Positions 1 to 8,373 of a stretch of DNA of 28,139 nt are shown piece after piece. How positions within the stretch are numbered: the first letter of the stretch is position 1; each line of letters opens with the position of its first letter. The notes below the pieces were generated by a model. The model made no database searches. It was not told where the DNA came from and saw nothing but the letters and a program-made list of their open reading frames with translations. The DNA is taken from NCBI GenBank assembly GCA_030141605.1, contig JAQGDQ010001715.1:1-28139 (forward strand), written 5' to 3'. The DNA comes from Tubiluchus corallicola (taxonomy: Eukaryota > Priapulida > Priapulimorpha > Priapulimorphida > Tubiluchidae). A program made the translations under genes and the position numbers.

Positions 1-403
1 GCACCTTTTTGACACTAACCATTTTCAGATTGCTGTATTTATGTATAAATTTCATAATAAACTATTGCTACCCAATTTCAAAAATATTTTGCCCTTATCT
101 TTGAAATACATTCATATAATAATCGGACTAAGTTTAATATTCATTTCATTAATTGAAACAACAACTTAAAAAAATTCAATAAAATATCCTGGGCTACTAA
201 TATGGAATAACATAGCAGCTGAAATAAGAAATGCACCAATGTAGCGGTCCATGTTTTAAAGTGAACTTAGAATTCACCACAGTATCTCCAACACATTTCA
301 GTCATTTTACGCATAACAAGCCTAGCGTGGGATTAAAGTTGGTTGATCTGTTACTATGCACAGGCCTATTTCAGAATGCCTATCGCAATTCATCATTAAC
401 TGC
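1..403 (+). repeat. Third, more diverged copy of part of the UBE2F/VPS25 upstream region
   Basis: This stretch matches about 9052-9452 in the same orientation and about 1709-2113 as a reverse complement. The copies at 1709-2113 and 9052-9452 agree with each other where this one differs (for example around 247-340), so this copy looks older. The match is already under way at base 1, so the repeat continues outside the window. I see no gene in it. Confidence 0.85.
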
Positions 404-620
404 TGTGTTTTTTTTTTTTGGTTTTTTTTTTTGTTGTGGTTTTAACATTAATAAATGCCTTCGTTGTTGTTTGTTTTGTTGGGTTTTTGTTGTGTTGTGG
501 TTGTTGGTTTGGGTTTGGGTGTGGTGTTGTGTGGGTTTGTGTTTTGGGGTTGTGTGGGGGTTTGTTTGTTTTTTTTGTTTTTTTTTTGTGGTGTTGTGTG
601 TTTTTGTGTTTGTTTGTTGT
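404..620. repeat. G/T-only low-complexity insertion
   Basis: The plus strand is almost free of A and C from 404 to about 440 and from about 464 to 620. Between the two tracts, about 441-463 still aligns with the right-arm sequence near 9452-9472, so G/T material appears inserted into homologous sequence. G-runs of three to five could form G-quadruplexes. Long open frames here come only from the skewed composition. It may be real or a long-read artefact. Confidence 0.8.
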
Positions 621-785
621 TTAGAAATACGAGCAGGCAAGTATATTGTTTATACGTTTTGGTTGGAAATGTAAAGGGTACCCGAGTAGATCAGAAACGA
701 AACTACTGCAAAAGTTAATAATATCATAAGCGACGCAATTATTAAAGTAACAACTATAGCAATTGAAGATATTGGTAGTACTAAC

Positions 786-838
786 GTGAAAAATGGTGGA
801 AAACTATATTGCCATGGCCAACTAAACGAGGCCGCCAT
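786..838 (-). pseudogene. VPS25: Orphan copy of VPS25 exon 1
   Basis: The reverse complement starts with ATG at 838 and encodes the same 17 residues plus split codon as the genuine exon 1 at 10320-10372, including the N-terminal WPWQY motif and the gttagt donor. No VPS25 exon 2 lies downstream on this strand (coordinates below 786) inside the window, so it cannot make VPS25 unless more is duplicated outside. The promoter and start are intact, so transcription toward the left is possible. Confidence 0.85.
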
Positions 839-1485
839 AATGGTGGTTAAATGCCATGTTTTAGAACATCTGATACAAATTTACGCACCGGCGAATTTCG
901 CAAAAAAAGGACCCAATACTATTTTTATCCATGTTACCTTTGTATCACCATCAACTTGTGTGGCCGTTAGCCAATAATTATTGGTGCATAAAAATATCTG
1001 AAAGTTGCTCTCTAAAAGCTAGACTCAAATAAAATGGTCTTAAGATTCCACTAAAAACTAGTAATGTGAGGCTTCTACACTAAATGTTGTGGGCATAGAA
1101 GTTCTTTACTAATTTCTGCAGTTCTTTGATGCAATACAATGTTCTCTACTATTGCTCGTTATTTTTGTTCCCTTAACAACAAGCTGTGTAACTTACATTA
1201 CACTTGTTACTCTTTTACTAATTACGATAAGCAGATATTTAATGTGCCTCTAAATGCAGCAAATTCTAAGCACTTATACGATTTATTCAAAATGTCATTA
1301 AGCAAAAAAATTTTGCTCAGTATCAGATAGATACCTACATATTTCAATTTCAATTTATTTGAATTAATATAACAACAGTTTTACAATAGATTTCAGATGA
1401 TGGTACATAAAATAGATAAACCAAATAATGTGTATGTTTGTCAACTTATTAACATAAACATAACTTTAGATTATGTATGTTTTAG

Positions 1486-1549
1486 GGAGACTAAGGAAGC
1501 CGCGGCTTACAGGGACCACCCAGAGGGCAATATGGAAATGTTTAAGAAG
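1486..1549 (+). other. Exon-like 64-nt block, left-arm copy
   Basis: This is a GC-richer block between a tttag acceptor and a gtaatt donor, and both sites are kept in the right-arm copy (9616-9679, minus). The open frame reads ETKEAAAYRDHPEGNMEMF here. The right arm differs at several residues, partly through C-to-T changes at CpG sites, so the frame is probably not coding. It could be a 5' untranslated exon of UBE2F. I do not recognise a family. Confidence 0.3.
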
Positions 1550-2791
1550 GTAATTATGGCAGTTTATGACCAAAATTTTGCAAATATTTAAAGCTCATGG
1601 TTAGTATATTAGTAAAATAAATGGAAAGATTATTGTAATGGTTATTTTTCCTGTTCGGATGAGTATAGCACACTTATGAAATTTTTTAATTACAATAGTA
1701 TTTATTATGTTAACAGCAGTTGATGATGAATTGCGATAGGCATTCTGAAATAGGCCTGTGCATAGTAACAGATCAACCAACTTTAATCCCATATGAGGCT
1801 TGTCATGCTTAAAATGACCGAAGGGTATTGGAGATACGTTTTGAATTCTTAGTTCACTTTAAAACCGCTACATTGGTGCATTTCTTATTTCAGCTGCTAT
1901 GTTATTCCATATTAGTAGCCCAGGATATTTTATTGAATTTTTTTAAGTTGTTGTTTCAATTAATGAAATGAATGTTAAACTTAGTCCGAGTATTATATCA
2001 ATGTATTTCAAAGAAAAGGGCAAAATATTTTTGAAATTGGGTAGCAATAGTTTATTATGAAATTTATACATAAATACAGCAATCTGAAAATGGTTAGTGT
2101 CAAAAAGGTGCAGTTGGTTTAATGTGGTTACATGTTGCTTATGTGTAAAAATTATGTTTTCTCTATGTTCAGTGATAATCTGTTTATCACTCTACACTAC
2201 ACAGTTCTTTAAAGTAAGCAGCTATACTTCTTTTGCTACTTTTTTGTTCTAAACATTTACTGTAAACGGTGAGCCTTTATTTGTTATTAAGGTAGAGCTA
2301 TCGAATCAACTGTAGCAGTAGTTTGAAATTCAGCATGAGAGTGCGGCAGAACCGCAAGAATCGTACGTAATGCATCCCAAAAAAAGATTATTCAACTGCA
2401 TCTAAGATTTCTCATTTCTCGTATCGTCAATCTTTGTAATTTTATAAAAGAAATTCTCGTTGAAGAAGTTTAGCAAAAGCCCAGAAGGTCTATTGTCAAG
2501 ATTGACACAAATCAGTTTATTTTACTCCAGCAACAGTTATATGTACACCAACATACAATAAGAATAAATAGAATAAACTGTATTAGAAAAAAACTAATTG
2601 AGGAAGCCATAACAATAATTTGTTAGCTGCATTGTAATTATGAGTTAGACTTTTAGTCTTTTTAGCAAATTAAAATGTTGTACCCTAGCCAAGTCATGCA
2701 TAGTCAGCAGTAAGTCTTTAATTGGATAGTAGAATTTTTTGTTTCAGATTTATATACGTAATGTATTTCGTTGTGGTGCAGTGACAAGAGA

Positions 2792-2906
2792 ATGATAACA
2801 CTATCGAAGAAACTTCGTGAGAAGAATTCTACGTCAAAGCAAGGTGCTTGTTTGATTGGTGCAGAAACTAGGCGAGCATCAGTGAGAGACAAATTACTTA
2901 TTAAAG
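2792..2906 (+). pseudogene. UBE2F: Orphan copy of the first coding exon of UBE2F
   Basis: This encodes 38 residues starting [12 protein letters not shown] and ends in phase 1 before a gtatga donor, preceded by an acceptor-like tttgtttcag at about 2738-2747. It differs from the genuine exon at 8259-8373 by two silent changes at Lys codons. On this strand it points right into the spacer, where every other UBE2F exon is on the opposite strand, so it has no partner exon in the window. Confidence 0.85.
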
Positions 2907-3013
2907 GTATGAATAACTAAACTTTATTAATTCAGACTAGATTGTCTATCTAGCCATTCTTTTTAGTATTGCTTTTAATAAATAGCTAAAGTTATTTATG
3001 AAAATAATAATGA

Positions 3014-3111
3014 CTGGACGACCCTGTACATGAGTTTAGTTCTGACATTTTTTCTGGACAACCCTGTACATGAGTTTAGTTCTGACATTTTTTCTGGACA
3101 ACCCTGTACAT
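3014..3111. repeat. 40-bp tandem repeat at the inner edge of the left arm
   Basis: About 2.4 copies of a 40-bp unit containing TGGACAACCCTGTACATGAG. It begins exactly where the left arm's homology to the right arm ends, so it marks the inner breakpoint of the inverted duplication. Confidence 0.8.
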
Positions 3112-3233
3112 ACTCTCCAAACTAGCGTAAGTATTGTAAAATCATGTCTTGCAACATTTTGCACAAAACTGTCATGAAATAATTAATTCATACTTTGAAA
3201 CACACACAAAAATCAATAATTGTGTAAACTTAC

Positions 3234-3292
3234 CAAAAATAAGGAGTTTAGTCCCCAAACAACGTCTTTTAGTTTTCGAGTCGGAGCCCAAC
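3234..3292 (-). CDS. UBE2F: UBE2F coding exon 4
   Basis: This encodes the split glycine 128 and residues 129-147 ([19 protein letters not shown]), between a cctctcgacag acceptor and a perfect gtaagt donor, ending in phase 0. The next exon should encode the C-terminal helices; it is absent from the window and would lie beyond the left arm. Confidence 0.93.
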
Positions 3293-6200
3293 CTGTCGAG
3301 AGGAGGAAGGAATAACTGAGAATTAATAATTTAATAGCAGTACATAAGTAATTGACAATGTAATTGTTACTTCATTATACAGCTGAACATTATACATTAT
3401 ACACACTTCGATTCGAAGGACGAACATCATACAGTTGAAACCCAGGAACATGATTTTTACAGGATCCAGATATTTTTTCCCATTAAGCATGTTTCTTATT
3501 ATCCATTATGTACATTTCTATCGACTCCTAATGTTATTTCTATGGTAAAATAGCAATAATATGATGCCTGTAGCCTGTAAAATGGTTATCTTTTGATCGG
3601 TGAACGTAATTTAAGTTTGTTTAACCCCCCGTTTCCCACAAGTACAAATTACAAAAAACACGCTGCCAGTCAGTCTAGTACAGTTGACCCAATCCTGCAA
3701 GCAAGAGGGTTAATGGTGCCAAAGAGACTGCAATATGCAAGTTTTCGTTGCTTTAGTATTACACAAATAATTGCATACCTGTAAACAGTGGGCAGTAACA
3801 AACACAGGTGATTTAAACTACATAATGGCACATTGCTATCAGAGTGGGAAGCCAAAGTCTTTTCAGAAATTAATAATTTGACTAGTGGCATTTAAATCTA
3901 TACAGTTCACTGATTAAATCAACAATTGGCCTAGCAATGATACTCTACATACATGCATTGTGTTATGAGGCCATATGTTGTCTACGGCCATATCACGTTG
4001 AAAACACCGGTTCTCGTCTGATCACCGAAGTTAAGCAACGTAGAGCCTGGTTAGTACTTGGATGGATGGCCGCCTAGGAATACCAGGTGCTGTAGGATTG
4101 CGGGATGCTCACACTGTATCTCGACATTAGGCGGAGGAGCTGCACAAGCAGCCAACGACTAGAGGGCGGAGGAGGTCAAGTGACCCAATGGCCATGTGTA
4201 GAGGAGTAAACCTTCCAAATCAGGAGTGGAGCCCGAAGGCGGACCAGTGCAGCATGCTCACTGACTCCGGCAGCCAACCTGGTGCCAAACGTATCGCTCC
4301 GCTTTCCTTTGGACTACACCAGGGAGGAAGAAAGGGGTTTCTGTTGTCTGGGCAACTCAGGATGTCCATACACCTTGCCCAGGCGTGCGCCCTGGAGAGG
4401 CCACTCCAGTGGTTCAAGGATCGCACTGCTCAGCCACAGCTGCAGCTCCATCAATGTGATCAATAACTGACCCATTGTCTTCTGAGACAGAAGGATGCCA
4501 ACAACAATGTCCTGAGGTATAATGAGTTGTAAAAACAATCGACTAGGCTATGATCATGGTTAGCAACAGGTGCAGAGCGTTTAGACAAGGCGGGCCACAG
4601 CAGAAATCATAATACAAGTGATTTTTCATATTGAACTTATGTTGGCAGGACATTAAAAACTGATTGTATAAAATGGTCTTCTGTAGTAACAAGTTTCGTA
4701 TCAATCATAAGTGATTACATAGATTTCATTATAATGTTGATAGGGACATAATAAAATCATCGTACAACTGAGAGTTTCCCTTATAAGCCAAATTGTATTA
4801 CAATGTTCCTTCACTTATTGCAGTGTTCTGTTCCAGGCCCACCCGCGATGAGTGAATGTCCGCGAAATGGGGACGCATACTTATTTTAGTAATTATACAT
4901 TATTTTAAGTCTTTATAAACCCTCCCCACACTTTTATACATAACCCTTTCCCATTCCCTTAATAACTTTTCCCATACTGTACATGTACCTTTTTTTACAT
5001 TTTGTGATTTTTCATGCAAAGTTTATCATATCTATACATTACTGTACAATACGTACTACGCATGTGCAGAAATACTTTAGACGGAGTACCGCAAAAACCC
5101 GCCAAACAATGAAAATATTTCGATAAATATTTTACATTAATATTTTTGAAAACCCGCGAAACAGCGAGTCCGCGATAAACGAACCGCGAAGAAGCGAGGA
5201 AACACTGTACTGGAATTTGACTGTACAAAATTAAGATAAATCAATTGTTCTAAAAAAATCATTTACAAATCACTGTTTAGTTTTTCATGTAAACACTACA
5301 CATGTAAAACTATACTACAAAAAATACATAAAAACATTTGCAATAAGTCCAAAAAAAAATTATACCCATTTCATCTATAGCATTTTGGCGTAGTAGACTT
5401 AAGCACACAGCGCCATCTTCAGTGATGTTTGGATGCCAGATTTTTGTCAAACATGTTACCTTCGGAGGCTGCAATTAAGAAAAATACCTTAACGATGTCA
5501 CGGTAGTCGACATAGCGCTAATATACAGTCAAACCTTTTTGTACCGCACACCTTGTACCGCCCACTTTGTACCGCCCACTTTGTACTGCCCACTTTGTAC
5601 TGCCCACTTTGTAATACCCACTTTGTATCTCCCACTTTGTACCGCCCACTTTGTAATACCCACTTTGTACCACCCACTTTGTACCGCCCACTTTGTACCA
5701 CCCACTTTGTACCACCCACTTTGTACAGCCAACTTTGTACCACCCACTTTGTACCGCCCACTTTGTATCGCCCACTTTGTACCACCCACTTTGTACCGCC
5801 CACTTTGTAACGCCCACTTTGTACCGCCCACTTTGGGAGCAGAAAAAAGTTGGCGTTACAATGAGGTGTTAAATTTTTCCACGCACAAATCACAACAGTC
5901 AGACAAGTGTACACAAGTTAGAGGTTTCAATTTTCACTCTAAAACGAAATGAATTAAAAGAAAATTATATAGTTAATCATTCGTGAATTAATGACTCACT
6001 CAAAATCAATTGTCTTTGTCAAGAACATTTTGTTTACATAAACATATGTGTCTTGTACTGAACTGTATAATCTGTAGACCTACTGCTCCACTAATCATGT
6101 ATATGTGAAAAAGGTCAATTTGTAAATCAGACTTAAAAAAATGAGCAGTTACTTATTGAACTAAAATGCAAAGCCGATAATGTTTTTTTTGTAACAGTAA

Positions 6201-8373
6201 TGTACATGTAAATAATTTCTATTTTCTATTATTACACCAAGTGTGAAGGCTGAGACAGTTAACTGTTTAACCGATCATTAACTGATGTAACTGTTTAGAA
6301 AATCACCAACCGTTTAACAGTTACTTAGTCAAGTTTTCTACGTATCCGTATTACTGAAACCTTCCATGTTTTCTGAGTTGGCGTACACAGTTAGCAATGT
6401 ACCACTTACATAAAATTTTGCTATTTACAACATTGTTTCAAATAATCTGGTTGCCTACGAAGCATCTAAATAATAAATTAGAAAAAGTTTTGCACTCGCG
6501 TATGTTACGATGATGCCACCATGTTGGGCATTCTCTATGGCGCATGCTAGATTGGAACTACACCGCTTACTCTTATAATTACGCTACATTTGAATGAATA
6601 AGCTATTGCATCAGTGATAATTGTGTCACAGATGTTTCTTTACAAATTGACTTTTGTTGTTCAAAAACTTCTTCAAACAGTCAAAAGGGTTTGTAATTTA
6701 TTCACATACTGAAGAAATACTAAGTTGAGTAAATTTATATGATGATACAATGGGGTAAAATCTGAGCAGAAAACACGCCACTTCCTCCTACATACAGTTT
6801 GTTGTGGAGATCGCTGGCGTCAATTAGAATTGCAACAATGACCGCCCTACCGTCTGGATTGTTCTGGAAGTTTCTACAGCGCGCTATATAAGGAAAAGCA
6901 GGCCACCGACACGACAGCAGACGGGACGGACGCAGATCTAACACGGACATATACTTGTACACTTACAATTTCAGATACACTTAAACGTTTTCCAGATTTT
7001 CACGTTTATAGTAATCGTTTCTCATTCCTTCATACTTTTGTGTTGTAGAATTCTCGCTAAATAAACTAGTTTAATTTGACGACGTGTTTTCTGGTTTTCT
7101 CTACGAGCCTTCCGAGAGAAACAAAACACAACAAATGGTTAGTTAAATAACGTTTCATTGGTTAGTTAAAAATCCTAACCATCTCAGCCATAGTGTAAAA
7201 ATGATTACGCACCACAATATTATAGTCTTCAGGTACATCTATATGGAAACGAAATCGGCCGTCTGACCAGTATCCCTCATCAGGACAAATTGTTATGTCA
7301 AACTCATAAAGTTTGTTTGGATCTTCGAAGTTTGTCGTACAGGTGGGAGGCAAGTTCACCTGTAACTCATCAACCTCTGTAATGATGGTAAAAAAGTAAC
7401 AATATTATTATTATTGACATCATTTTAATTCGAATATACTTTACATATATTTATAATTCATAAGTAATTCATAAAAAACGTATTATCAGTCAAAATTATT
7501 TACACGATTAGTAATAAAAACGACATAATGATAGTTAAAAAAATTAATACGCCTCGTAAATATATAAGCAGTAATTTTTTTTCAAATTAACATGTTACAA
7601 TGTAAATTAGAATTGATTGTAGCTGTGCTGTGTTTAAAAAATTAAAATCGTTACATTCTAAGCATTCGATGCAGTTTTTAGCCATATTAACAATTACCTG
7701 TTGGTTTCCTATCAAAGCTTTTTTCCTCACTGATCTCGTTGCAAAAATATTTTATCCATTTTCTAACTGATGACTACTACAGTTTAATGTGCAACATATA
7801 CGCGTATGTCATAAATTAAAACCCACTGCTGATTTAACAATAAACAGAGCTTGGTTTACCACAAACTTAACAATAGCATTACTACTTTGTTTACAATTAA
7901 AATAGTATTAAATAAAATGCTTGACAAACTGTTGACTTGGATGTACAATATTGACAATATAAGGTAATATATAAGGGTGCACTCGATATGGAAGACACCA
8001 TAAGTTACGCACGGCAATATTGCAGGAAATATTGACAAATTTTAATTTACAATTATCTAGATGCCATGCTTGGCTTACCAGCGTTACCATATCATAAAAA
8101 CCGATAAAAAACCTAAACCAGTCTCTAAATCGAGCAGAAAGCTTCCAGTCATTATTATTTTCATAAATAACTTTAGCTATTTATTAAAAGCAATATTATT
8201 AAAAAGAATGGCTAGATAGACAATCTAGTCTGAATTAATAAAGTTTAGTTATTCATACCTTTAATAAGTAATTTGTCTCTCACTGATGCTCGCCTAGTTT
8301 CTGCACCAATCAAACAAGCACCTTGTTTTGACGTAGAATTCTTCTCACGAAGCTTCTTCGATAGTGTTATCAT
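3234..8373 (-). CDS. UBE2F: UBE2F: NEDD8-conjugating enzyme E2, four coding exons, 3' end outside the window
   Basis: UBE2F accepts NEDD8 from its E1 on a catalytic cysteine and passes it, with RBX2, to cullin 5. Coding exons on the minus strand are 8373-8259, 7376-7213, 5468-5366 and 3292-3234, all with GT-AG borders and matching phases, giving 147 residues. Visible landmarks are the N-terminal extension with [11 protein letters not shown] (29-39) that typifies UBE2F, the HPN motif at 105-107, the active-site cysteine at 115 in VCLSLL, and [18 protein letters not shown] at 129-146. Human UBE2F is about 185 residues, so one more exon of about 38 residues is expected. None is seen between 3234 and base 1, so the last intron should be over 3.2 kb and should contain the inverted left arm. 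The start is chosen by homology; an in-frame stop lies upstream of ATG 8373. UBE2M is the nearest alternative, but the N-terminus fits UBE2F better. Confidence 0.93.
3300..3979. other. UBE2F intron 3, no recognisable gene
   Basis: Unique-looking AT-rich intron sequence. Short open frames at 3593-3784 and its antisense have no recognisable family and no splice context. Confidence 0.5.
3980..4098 (+). rRNA. 5S rRNA-like sequence, probably a pseudogene or 5S-derived element
   Basis: It begins GTCTACGGCCATATCACG and keeps the internal promoter elements GTTAAGCAACG and GGTTAGTACTTGGATGG, followed by CCGCCTAGGAATACC and GGTGCTGTAGG. The sequence resembles mollusc 5S rRNA as I know it. It differs from the expected form near the box C end (GGATGGATGGCCGCCTAGG, where GGTGACCGCCTGGG is usual), and no T-run terminator follows. 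It lies antisense in a UBE2F intron and runs straight into the GC-rich repeat, so a 5S-derived SINE-like element is also possible. Confidence 0.75.
4099..4540. repeat. GC-rich block downstream of the 5S-like sequence
   Basis: Composition is clearly GC-richer than the surrounding intron and the edges are sharp, which suggests a mobile element joined to the 5S-like head. Open frames occur on both strands (for example 4188-4466 plus and 4314-4538 minus), but none carries a domain I recognise. It could be the body of a 5S-headed retroposon. Confidence 0.5.
4821..5207. mobile_element. Non-autonomous pogo/Tigger-like DNA transposon (MITE)
   Basis: The left end begins CAGTGTTCTG and carries CCACCCGCGATGAGTG and TCCGCGAAAT. 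The right end, read in reverse, begins CAGTGTTTCCTCGCTTCTTC and continues with several CGCGG-type motifs. Such ends are typical of pogo/Tigger elements in animals. A TA follows the right end, but the left flank is TG, so the target duplication is degraded. No transposase frame is seen. Confidence 0.65.
5366..5468 (-). CDS. UBE2F: UBE2F coding exon 3 (catalytic cysteine)
   Basis: This encodes residues 94-127, starting [15 protein letters not shown], and ends in phase 1 before gtataa. It holds the HPN motif and the active-site cysteine in VCLSLL. The acceptor is cttaattgcag. A 14-bp minisatellite ends about 70 nt upstream of the acceptor in transcript order. Confidence 0.94.
5539..5834. repeat. 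14-bp minisatellite, about 21 copies
   Basis: The unit is GTACCGCCCACTTT with single-base variants (TACTG, TAATA, TACCA, TATCT). Because 14 is not a multiple of three, three units give a 14-codon period, and several frames on both strands stay open (for example 5498-5914 minus, 5539-5952 plus). This explains the long spurious frames. It lies in the UBE2F intron just upstream of exon 3. Confidence 0.97.
5835..6654. other. UBE2F intron 2, no gene seen
   Basis: AT-rich intron sequence. A loosely repetitive stretch of AACTGTTTA/GTTAACTG motifs lies at about 6250-6330. No coding frame, RNA gene or element with clear ends was found. Confidence 0.4.
6862..6874 (+). promoter_or_regulatory. Perfect three-unit heat-shock element
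   Basis: The sequence is TTCTGGAAGTTTC, exactly TTCnnGAAnnTTC, the binding pattern for trimeric HSF1. It lies 11 bp upstream of the TATATAAG box, which is close spacing for an HSF-driven promoter. It points right, opposite to UBE2F. Confidence 0.6.
6885..6892 (+). promoter_or_regulatory. TATA box of the LTR-like block
   Basis: TATATAAG in a GC-flanked context (GCGCGC before, GAAAAGC after). Initiation would be expected near 6915. The AATAAA at 7060-7065 could end a short transcript. Confidence 0.5.
7213..7376 (-). CDS. UBE2F: UBE2F coding exon 2
   Basis: This encodes residue 39 (split) through 93, starting after a ccatcattacag acceptor and ending in phase 0 before gtgcgt. It carries the start of the E2 fold, including [20 protein letters not shown]. 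Translation runs open a little beyond the donor, but the conserved PPKV continuation is in the exon at 5468, which fixes the junction. Confidence 0.92.
7385..8143. other. UBE2F intron 1, no recognisable element
   Basis: AT-rich intron between UBE2F exons 1 and 2. Two minus-strand frames around 7856-8090 overlap out of phase and have no recognisable content. Confidence 0.4.
8259..8373 (-). CDS. UBE2F: UBE2F coding exon 1
   Basis: This encodes residues 1-38 and ends in phase 1 before gtatga. It contains the UBE2F-specific N-terminal tail that in this family docks on the E1. It lies inside the right arm of the inverted duplication, so it is the duplicated member whose copy is at 2792-2906. Confidence 0.92.

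Larger units (their letters stand above)
620..3018 (-). repeat. Left arm of a 2.4 kb inverted duplication (UBE2F/VPS25 5' region)
   Basis: Read as a reverse complement, this segment matches 8144-10538 over its whole length with scattered substitutions and few indels, roughly 95% identical by eye. Homology starts at the TTTAGAAATACG edge near 620 and stops just after TGACTGGA near 3018. The arm holds copies of VPS25 exon 1 and the first UBE2F coding exon in mirrored orientation. The right arm joins to the rest of both genes, so this arm is the derived copy. It lies in the intron of UBE2F after the exon at 3234-3292. Confidence 0.93.
6655..7133 (+). mobile_element. Candidate solo LTR
   Basis: The block starts TGTTGT and ends ACAACA, a six-base inverted terminus with TG...CA. 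Inside, in order, are a perfect heat-shock element, a TATA box at 6885 and an AATAAA at 7060, the order expected of U3-R-U5. There is no convincing 5-bp target duplication, and no gag or pol lies nearby. An alternative is a retroposed or dead heat-shock-type promoter. Confidence 0.4.

Noticed and set aside
231-718. Phe/Val/Cys-rich plus-strand frames
   Set aside because: They arise from the G/T-only tract and have no homology.
786-977. Plus-strand frame MKNGGKLYCHGQ and its right-arm twin at 10187-10372
   Set aside because: They are antisense to VPS25 exon 1, which has strong homology.
1139-1330. Frame MFSTIARYFC, also at 9835-10026 minus
   Set aside because: The arms differ by several residue changes and there is no family match or splice context.
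4188-4540. Coding frames in the GC-rich block
   Set aside because: Frames overlap on both strands and none shows a known domain; treated as repeat DNA.
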